Assembly (NCBI GenBank): GCA_964502885.1
Contig: CAZCXU010000004.1
Span: 1 to 64,000 of the forward strand
Reading direction: 5' to 3'
From: XYB1-FULL-44-23 sp964502885
Lineage (GTDB): Bacteria; Patescibacteriota; Microgenomatia; CAZETR01; Amesbacteraceae
DNA length: 64,000 bases
Numbering within the stretch: position 1 is the stretch's first letter; each line of letters begins with the position of its first letter. The notes under the pieces were generated by a model. It was given only the letters and a program-made list of their open reading frames with translations. It was not told the origin of the DNA and searched no databases. Below are positions 58,226-64,000 of the stretch, piece by piece. Made by a program: the position numbers and the translations under genes.

Positions 58226-58454
58226 GCTTTTTGGCAATATCTCCCGAAGCGGATGTACACCAGGCTAGCCGATCGTGATCATTTTCAGGTTCCGGGCCAG
58301 ATTTTGCCAGAGGTTTGAGAACTATGTGATCTCCGTTCCTGGATGCACATAAGTCTTTTTTTCTGGGACAGCTGCGACAATATCTGTGGCTGTTTTCGGA
58401 GTCCATATTGCCCGGGACTTCTAAATACTTTTCTCTGAATGACGGATCATTCAG
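58179..58454 (-). CDS. 3' fragment of a Cys-rich protein, cut by the gap (91 residues)
   Basis: The frame is open from the contig end at 58454 to TAA at 58179. It has five cysteines, including YCRSCPRKKDLC (CxxC-x6-C), then WCTSASGD and GDCMLPSF, which could bind zinc or an iron-sulfur cluster. No start is visible before the gap, so the N-terminus is missing. I do not recognise the family. Confidence 0.55.
   Translation of the reverse strand: MNDPSFREKYLEVPGNMDSENSHRYCRSCPRKKDLCASRNGDHIVLKPLAKSGPEPENDHDRLAWCTSASGDIAKKHGDCMLPSFAVVGEK
58435..58454. repeat. 8-bp-arm palindrome CTGAATGA-CGGA-TCATTCAG at contig end
   Basis: A perfect inverted repeat whose last base is the last called base before the gap. 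It may be the cause of the assembly break, or an artefact of the contig end folding back. Confidence 0.6.
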
Positions 58455-58554
58455 NNNNNNNNNNNNNNNNNNNNNNNNNNNNNNNNNNNNNNNNNNNNNN
58501 NNNNNNNNNNNNNNNNNNNNNNNNNNNNNNNNNNNNNNNNNNNNNNNNNNNNNN
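58455..58554. other. 100-N scaffold gap of unknown true size
   Basis: Unlike the other two gaps, its flanks share no duplicated sequence. It cuts the Cys-rich gene on the left and begins two bases beyond the secA stop on the right, so unknown sequence is missing here. Confidence 0.9.
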
Positions 58555-58556
58555 GT

Positions 58557-61349
58557 CTAATTGGGATAGTGGCAGCGCTTGTACTTCTTGCCACTGCCGC
58601 ACCAGCAAGGGTCGTTGCGGCCAATATTTTTGCGGGTGTTTTGGGCGCCGGTTTTTTGTAAACCCTGCATGGCAGAGAGAAAATCACCTGAGACAGTTTT
58701 GGCTGACGACTTATTGCCTCTCATAAAAGGCAGCTTTTGCAGAGGAGAACCCTGTGATGGAGTTACCTGCTGCATGTCAGGAGTTGGCATATCAAAACCA
58801 GGCTTGATTTCGATAGCTGTTGGCTGGCGAACCTGACGCGGATCCCCGATCTGAATTCGGAACAAACGTTTGCCAAATTCGGAATCTATCTGCGACACCA
58901 GACGCTCAAACATGGAAAAAGCTTCGGATTTGTATTCCACCAAGGGGTCGCGCTGACCATAACCCCGAAGTCCGATACCGGAACGTAAATCATCAACTGC
59001 GTCTAAATGCTCGACCCACAAATGATCGAGAGAGGAAAGATAGGCAAATTTGATGACCTGTTTCCAGTTTTCTTCTCCCAGGTCTTTTCGGCGCTGCTCA
59101 AACGCGCTTCTGACAATTTCAGAAGTCATTCTGATGATTTCGTCGGCAACTGCAAGTTTTTTGAACTGTTCTGACAGATTTGCCTGAGAGGCATCATCAA
59201 ATGGGATAATTTCCACCAGAGCGTTGGTAATTGGCAAAACTTCGGATTCGACAATACCCCTGGGAGCATAGATCTTTACAGTATTGGCGATGGTTTTTTG
59301 CAGCTTGGTCAATATCTCCTGATCGGGAACCTCGGCATTGAGAATACGATGCCTGAGACCATAGATAATCTCACGCTGCTTATTCATGACATCGTCATAA
59401 TCAACAACACTTTTTCTGGCATCAAAATTGAATCCCTCGACTTTGATCTGCGCCTGTTCTATGGCTTTGCTTACCATTCCGTGCTCAATGGGCTCATCCT
59501 CAGGAATCTTTAAAAAGCCCATGATCTTGGCCACCTGATCGCCACCGAAGATACGCATGATGTCATCATCCAAGCTCAGGAAGAATTTGGTCATACCCGG
59601 ATCTCCCTGACGGCCGGAGCGACCACGCAATTGGTTATCGATGCGGCGGGATTCATGACGCTCGGTGCCAATTACGACAAGTCCGCCCAACTCCACAACC
59701 TCATCGTGCAGTTTCTGCCATTTATCGAGCTGCTTTTTATACTCGGCCTGAGTAAGCCGGTCTTCTCCCAATACAAATTTTGGATTTTTTGGCGGAGTAC
59801 CCCCAAGAACAATATCAACTCCGCGACCGGCAATGTTTGTAGCTATGGTGACAGCTCCCTTGCGTCCGGCCTCGGAAATAATGGAAGCTTCTTTTTCGTG
59901 ATTTTTCGCATTGAGAACCTGATGCGGAACTTTTTTGTGTTCCAAAAGACTTGCGATCATTTCATTTTTTTCAATAGAAGTGGTACCGACCAGCACGGGC
60001 TGACCTTTGGCATGTAATTCGCTGATAAAGTTGGCAAGAGCGGTGTATTTGGCCCGGGTAGTTTTGAAAATAATGTCTGGCTGGTCTGAGCGTCTGGTCG
60101 GCCGGTGAGTAGGAATAATGACTACTTCAAGTTTGTAAATCTTTTTGAACTCTTCTGCCTCTGTGGCAGCAGTTCCGGTCATGCCGGAAAGCTTTTGGTA
60201 CATACGGAAATAGTTCTGAAAAGAGATCGTGGCCATCGTCTTTGATTCCTGCTGGATGGTGACATTCTCTTTGGCTTCGACGGCCTGATGAATCCCCTCT
60301 GACCAACGGCGACCAGGCATCAAACGACCAGTAAACTCGTCGACAATAACGACCTCATTGTCGCGGATGATGTAGTCTTTGTCCCGCAAGAATAAAGTAC
60401 GAGCTTTCAATGCATTTTCCATGTGATGAATGGTGTCAAAGTCTTTTTCGTAAAGATTATCTACTCCCAAGAGTTTTTCTACTTTTTTCAGTCCGTGTTC
60501 GGTGAGAGTGGCCGAGCGATGCTTTTCATCGATGATGTAATCGGTATCACCGGACAGCCGAGAGACAAGCTTGGCAAAGTCGTAATACTTTTGCGTCGGC
60601 TCAGTATCAGGCATAGAAATAATTAGTGGCGTACGGGCTTCATCGATCAGAATTGAGTCAACTTCATCGACAATGGCAAAATGATGGCCGCGCTGGGACA
60701 ATTCGGAGGTGTCGGACACCATGTTGTCACGCAGGTAGTCAAATCCAAATTCATTGTTGGTCCCATAGGTGATATCGGCGGCATAAGCCTCTTTTCTGGT
60801 ACATGGGCGCAGATGGGCGAGCCGATCATCTCCGTGGACTGGATCAAAATACTTGGGATCATAAAGAAACGACTGATCGTGGATAATGACTCCCACCGAA
60901 AGTCCAAGAAGATGGAAAGTGGGTCCGTTCCAGCCGGCGTCGCGACGAGCAAGATAGTCGTTCACCGTAACCAAATGAGCCCCCTTGCCGGTGAGAGCAT
61001 TTAAGTAAAGTGCTGGAACAGCTGCCAAAGTTTTACCTTCTCCTGTTTTTTGTTCGGCAATCTTGCCTTCATGAAAACAAATTGAGGCCATCAGCTGGAC
61101 ATCGTATGGGCGAAGACCGAGAGCACGAAAAGAAGCTTCTCTGGCCAGGGCAAAGGCTTCTGGAAGGATGTCATCCAAACCAGCACCCTGCTCCAGACGA
61201 CTGCGGAATTCAGCGGTTTTGGCGGCGAAGTCCTCCTCCTGAAAATCCGTAAACTGGCCGGAAAGAGCGTTTATCTGGCCTACCCGCGCTGTCAGGCGAT
61301 TAACCTCTTTTTGATTGAAATCTAAGAATTTGGAGAAGATATTGAGCAT
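58557..61349 (-). CDS. secA: Preprotein translocase ATPase SecA, 930 aa
   Basis: SecA drives secretion of unfolded preproteins through SecYEG. Visible parts: Walker A KTGEGKT (101-107), VNDYLARRDA, YGTNNEFGFDYLRDN, DEAD-type VDEVDSILIDEARTPL, TGTAATEAEEF, IATNIAGRGVDI and GRSGRQGDPG. The C-terminus GRNDPCWCGSGKKYKRCH is the zinc-binding SEC-C tail that contacts the ribosome or chaperones in other bacteria. The length is normal. Start ATG 61349, ten bases after TGTTATAAT. Confidence 0.98.
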   Translation of the reverse strand: MLNIFSKFLDFNQKEVNRLTARVGQINALSGQFTDFQEEDFAAKTAEFRSRLEQGAGLDDILPEAFALAREASFRALGLRPYDVQLMASICFHEGKIAEQKTGEGKTLAAVPALYLNALTGKGAHLVTVNDYLARRDAGWNGPTFHLLGLSVGVIIHDQSFLYDPKYFDPVHGDDRLAHLRPCTRKEAYAADITYGTNNEFGFDYLRDNMVSDTSELSQRGHHFAIVDEVDSILIDEARTPLIISMPDTEPTQKYYDFAKLVSRLSGDTDYIIDEKHRSATLTEHGLKKVEKLLGVDNLYEKDFDTIHHMENALKARTLFLRDKDYIIRDNEVVIVDEFTGRLMPGRRWSEGIHQAVEAKENVTIQQESKTMATISFQNYFRMYQKLSGMTGTAATEAEEFKKIYKLEVVIIPTHRPTRRSDQPDIIFKTTRAKYTALANFISELHAKGQPVLVGTTSIEKNEMIASLLEHKKVPHQVLNAKNHEKEASIISEAGRKGAVTIATNIAGRGVDIVLGGTPPKNPKFVLGEDRLTQAEYKKQLDKWQKLHDEVVELGGLVVIGTERHESRRIDNQLRGRSGRQGDPGMTKFFLSLDDDIMRIFGGDQVAKIMGFLKIPEDEPIEHGMVSKAIEQAQIKVEGFNFDARKSVVDYDDVMNKQREIIYGLRHRILNAEVPDQEILTKLQKTIANTVKIYAPRGIVESEVLPITNALVEIIPFDDASQANLSEQFKKLAVADEIIRMTSEIVRSAFEQRRKDLGEENWKQVIKFAYLSSLDHLWVEHLDAVDDLRSGIGLRGYGQRDPLVEYKSEAFSMFERLVSQIDSEFGKRLFRIQIGDPRQVRQPTAIEIKPGFDMPTPDMQQVTPSQGSPLQKLPFMRGNKSSAKTVSGDFLSAMQGLQKTGAQNTRKNIGRNDPCWCGSGKKYKRCHYPN

Positions 61350-61359
61350 GCGATTAGAG

Positions 61360-61368
61360 ATTATAACA
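61360..61368 (-). promoter_or_regulatory. Extended -10 (TGTTATAAT) for secA
   Basis: TGT-TATAAT, ten bases, then ATG 61349; predicted leader of three to four bases. It lies in the 35-bp space after the spermidine-synthase-like gene. Confidence 0.6.
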
Positions 61369-61384
61369 GTATTGCGGACAGCTT

Positions 61385-62017
61385 CTAACTATTTCTTTGG
61401 GAACAAATTACAAGTAGGTTGGTTAGCTGGCGGGAGAGCTCTACCGAAAAAAAGATTTTCTGCAAATCGGTAATCAGTTTTTCGGCCAGAAGTTTTTTTT
61501 GCGCATCGTAGAAAAGATGATTAAAGATCACCGTACTACCTATTGTGCTCAGTTTTTTTAAGAATTTTTGGTCATAGACAAAGGTCGGCAGTTTGTCGCC
61601 CAAATACATGTCCACCAAAACGTAATCATATTTAGCTTTTGTGCGGGAGACATACCTGACAGCGTCTTCGGTAAATATCTCCAGTGTGGGAATTTTGTCC
61701 AAATCGAGATACTTTTTACCCAGCCGGACCATCTCAGGATCTATCTCAACACCGGTTATCTGGCGGGGGGATTTTGTATCTGAAACATGTTTGGCAATTG
61801 TCCCACCAGCAAGTCCCAACACCAACCAGGTTTTTCCGGATTTGCCATATTTGTCCAGGACAGGCTGCCAGACATCTTTGACAATGCCTCCAGTCTGGGT
61901 GAGCGGACCTGTGGTAATGTACCTGTAGCCAAACCCCGACACGACACGCAGATCACCACTATACTTTGATTTGGAAACTTCCAGAGTTCTGGGCTTGAAA
62001 AAATCTAATATATTCAC
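61385..62017 (-). CDS. Spermidine-synthase-like SAM-fold protein, 210 aa
   Basis: The fold is that of class I methyltransferases in the spermidine synthase branch: TWLVLGLAGGTIAKHV (motif I), ITGVEIDPEMVRLGKKYL, IFTEDAVRYVSRT, YDYVLVDMYLGDKLP. An N-terminal beta-strand region (SGDLRVVSGFGYRYI) resembles the spermidine synthase strand domain but is short. The DxxY-type polyamine pocket is not clear, so the substrate is uncertain. The start is GTG 62017, six bases after the ABC transporter stop. Confidence 0.8.
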   Translation of the reverse strand: MNILDFFKPRTLEVSKSKYSGDLRVVSGFGYRYITTGPLTQTGGIVKDVWQPVLDKYGKSGKTWLVLGLAGGTIAKHVSDTKSPRQITGVEIDPEMVRLGKKYLDLDKIPTLEIFTEDAVRYVSRTKAKYDYVLVDMYLGDKLPTFVYDQKFLKKLSTIGSTVIFNHLFYDAQKKLLAEKLITDLQKIFFSVELSRQLTNLLVICSQRNS

Positions 62018-62023
62018 GTTTTT

Positions 62024-63826
62024 TTAACGATAACTTTTGGCCTGAAGATTAAATAACTTGGAATATTCTCCTCCTAATGCCATAAGCTCTTTGTGACTGC
62101 CAAGTTCTTTAGCTTTTCCATCCTGCATGAGAATGATTTTATCAGCCTTGCGCACAGTAGAAAAACGATGGGAAATGAAAACTATAATCTTTTTTAGCCC
62201 AGTACTTAGTACCTCTTCAAAAATCTTTTCTTCGGCTTCAGGGTCTACGTTGCTGGTCGGCTCATCCAAGACCAGGATCTGCGGATCCTTGAATAAAGTC
62301 CTGGCTATTCCCAATCGCTGTGCCTGCCCGGAAGAGGGGTTTACGCCATGCTCAAAATCGCGTGTCAGTGGATTTTGATATTTACGAGGGAGTGATTCTA
62401 TCCAGCTATCAATGTCTGAGAGCCTGGCGTATTTGCGAATCTTTTCCAGGTCATCGATCTGGGCGATATTGCTTATACCAACACTCTCGCGAGCAGTAAA
62501 ACCATAGTTTTCAAAATCCTGGAAAAGAATGGACAGGTTTCGCCAGTAATCCGTTTTGTTGAGATCGGCAATTTTTACTCCATCAATAGTGATCTCACCA
62601 CGAACTGGCTCATAAAATCCACACAGCAACTTCACTAAAGTAGTCTTGCCAGCGCCATTTTTACCAACTATGGCGATGTTTTCGTTTGGCTTTATGTGAA
62701 ATGACAGCCCCTGCAAAATCCATTTTTCTGAACCGGGATACTTAAACCAAACGTTTTTGAAAGTTATTCCACGAGAGATAGATTGCGGGAATTTGCTGCC
62801 GGAATCACTTATGTACGGGCTTTCCAGTCCAAGAAACCAAACAAGATCAGAAATGTAAAGATAGTTTTCGTACAAGTCGAGCACTGCAACGGTAAGGCTG
62901 GTAACGTTTTGTTTGAAGTTTGAGATTGCCCGGATAAATGCCTGGGCTGTACCCAAAGTAATCTGTCCGGAAATGGTCTGGAGAGCAAAAATGCCATCCA
63001 TTCCATATGAAACCGCATCGTCAATCAGGCCGGCGGCATAACCTCCGGTACGACGACCTTTTTCCAGAGCTAATCGCTTGTCACCCACCTGGTCCCATAA
63101 CCCCCCGATTTTTTCAGCCAGGTAGGAATGGGCATTGAGAAGCCGAGACTCTAGATAAGACCTCGTGCGCCCCAAATAATGAGAGTACATGCCTCGAATG
63201 CGATGCAAGAGCGTGATCGCGGTATCCAGATCGTAAGCTTTCTTAATGAAATACCGATCAACCATAATTGATGGGAGTAATGAGGCCAAAGCCAAGGCAG
63301 CAATCCACGGCTGACTGATTACGAAAATGGAGAGGGAAGAAATAATACCGATCACATACTGGGGCAGCCGGACAAAACTGTCATAGACCCGCAAAACACG
63401 ATTAATGCTTTCCCGCTCGACTTTTTGGTATCGATCCTTGAACTTGGGATCTTCAAGTGTGGGTACTGAAATGGTGGCGTATTTGAGCCCTACGTCGATT
63501 TCCATTTTTTTACTGAGTTTTATCCACATCATCCGACCGTAAAAACCAGAGAGGCGACCAGAAAGGGTGCGCAGGGCAGCGAGACCAAAGCGCATGGCGA
63601 TTATAGTAAAGATGGTCTGATAAACTCCCGGAGTGGCATTTCCCAAATTGGCGACCAAAGTATCGATGAACCATTTGTCCAATAAGACATTTGGGAAGAT
63701 GGTAATACTGTTTACCGAATTGAGAAGAATGTTCAGTATAAAAGCCCGTTTGTCTGTCTGCCAATAAATGCGGCCGCAGTAGCGGATGATAAAAGCAAAC
63801 TGACTAAAGAGGGAACGATTTTTCAT
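62024..63826 (-). CDS. ABC exporter, fused membrane and ATPase domains, 600 aa
   Basis: Six helices in residues about 20-320 form an ABC type I exporter domain; residues 355-600 form the ATPase: Walker A GKNGAGKT (388-395), Q-loop LFQDF, signature NPSSGQAQR (496-504, with Ser-Ser for Ser-Gly), Walker B ILVLDEP (517-523), His553 in ISHR. It works as a dimer and probably exports a lipid or peptide; no substrate is indicated. It is placed between serS (3-base gap) and the spermidine-synthase-like gene. Start ATG 63826. Confidence 0.93.
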   Translation of the reverse strand: MKNRSLFSQFAFIIRYCGRIYWQTDKRAFILNILLNSVNSITIFPNVLLDKWFIDTLVANLGNATPGVYQTIFTIIAMRFGLAALRTLSGRLSGFYGRMMWIKLSKKMEIDVGLKYATISVPTLEDPKFKDRYQKVERESINRVLRVYDSFVRLPQYVIGIISSLSIFVISQPWIAALALASLLPSIMVDRYFIKKAYDLDTAITLLHRIRGMYSHYLGRTRSYLESRLLNAHSYLAEKIGGLWDQVGDKRLALEKGRRTGGYAAGLIDDAVSYGMDGIFALQTISGQITLGTAQAFIRAISNFKQNVTSLTVAVLDLYENYLYISDLVWFLGLESPYISDSGSKFPQSISRGITFKNVWFKYPGSEKWILQGLSFHIKPNENIAIVGKNGAGKTTLVKLLCGFYEPVRGEITIDGVKIADLNKTDYWRNLSILFQDFENYGFTARESVGISNIAQIDDLEKIRKYARLSDIDSWIESLPRKYQNPLTRDFEHGVNPSSGQAQRLGIARTLFKDPQILVLDEPTSNVDPEAEEKIFEEVLSTGLKKIIVFISHRFSTVRKADKIILMQDGKAKELGSHKELMALGGEYSKLFNLQAKSYR

Positions 63827-63829
63827 GAA

Positions 63830-64000
63830 CTAGGAGACACTTCCGGGAAGAGAAATGCGGTCCTTACCCAAGAACGGACGAAGAACTTCGGGAACTGTTA
63901 TTGAGCCATCGGAGTTCTGGTAGTTTTCAAGAATGGCCAGAGGCACGCGGGAAGTGACCAGGGCAGTACCATTCAACATGTGCAGGTACTCTACTTCTCC
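63830..64000 (-). CDS. serS: Seryl-tRNA synthetase, C-terminal end (57 codons)
   Basis: The frame enters from the right edge and ends at TAG 63832-63830. HMLNGTALVTSRVPLAILENYQ, SITVPEVLRPFLG is the class II motif 3 and C-terminus of SerRS, where the Arg of TSR binds ATP. It charges tRNA-Ser. The rest of the gene lies beyond the window. Confidence 0.95.
   Translation of the reverse strand, partial: GEVEYLHMLNGTALVTSRVPLAILENYQNSDGSITVPEVLRPFLGKDRISLPGSVS

Noticed and set aside
1..64000. tRNA, rRNA or CRISPR arrays
   Set aside because: No tRNA T-arm or rRNA-like segments and no regularly spaced direct repeats were seen; the intergenic spaces are nearly all under 130 bp.

Overview
The window looks like a scaffold from a small-genome, gene-dense bacterium of the Candidate Phyla Radiation (Patescibacteria), most likely the Microgenomates side. 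This is inferred from gene content and style, not from a marker-gene tree. Reasons: almost no non-coding DNA, long runs of genes joined by 4-bp ATGA overlaps, hardly any Shine-Dalgarno sequences, a very large set of polyprenol-phosphate-type membrane glycosyltransferases, an S4-less TlyA, and a sortase/VanZ/CAP/FtsEX group. UGA is a normal stop: many genes end in TGA and RF2 is present, so the recoded Gracilibacteria/Absconditabacteria are unlikely.

Region 1 (1-37,980) is a glycosyltransferase megacluster. It holds 18 large multi-pass membrane proteins (GT-C/PMT-like, GT87/PIG-V-like and YfhO-like), nine GT2 enzymes, one GT4 enzyme, one Wzx-like flippase, one methyltransferase and one secreted nuclease. 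Three of the GT2 enzymes resemble polyprenyl-phosphate sugar synthases (28119-28871, 33309-34010, 36808-37980), and these could charge the lipid-linked donors that the GT-C enzymes use. No nucleotide-sugar biosynthesis gene is present. The main transcription units are a minus unit from 15718 down to 2701, a minus unit from 1822 leftwards, a plus unit 15754-21686, a minus unit from 34010 down to 21598, and a plus unit 34125-36816.

Region 2 (38,095-49,210) is cell-envelope and housekeeping. trmD is followed by a minus unit running from 46546 to 38775: OB-like lipid-anchored or membrane protein, ftsE, ftsX, a coiled-coil M23 peptidase with a circularly permuted domain, a stalked surface protein, VanZ, an FnIII protein with an LAFTG sorting signal, sortase, CAP-domain protein, a small membrane protein and thpR. 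A second minus unit carries an ECF sigma factor, a small membrane-anchored protein, prfB and tlyA.

Region 3 (49,223-64,000) has typA, sodA, a membrane-anchored Clp-like double AAA+ ATPase, a small HExxH membrane protein, a GT2, a pentapeptide-repeat protein, a Pif1-like helicase, a GNAT, a truncated Cys-rich gene next to a gap, secA, a spermidine-synthase-like protein, an ABC exporter and the end of serS.

Three 100-N gaps are present. Two (7224-7323 and 22343-22442) are flanked by identical 55-bp sequences, so they are unmerged contig overlaps. Collapsing each one restores one intact gene (838 and 573 codons). The third (58455-58554) is a real break. Many operon heads show an extended -10 element (TGnTATnnT) 6-10 nt before the start codon, which implies leaderless or nearly leaderless mRNAs.
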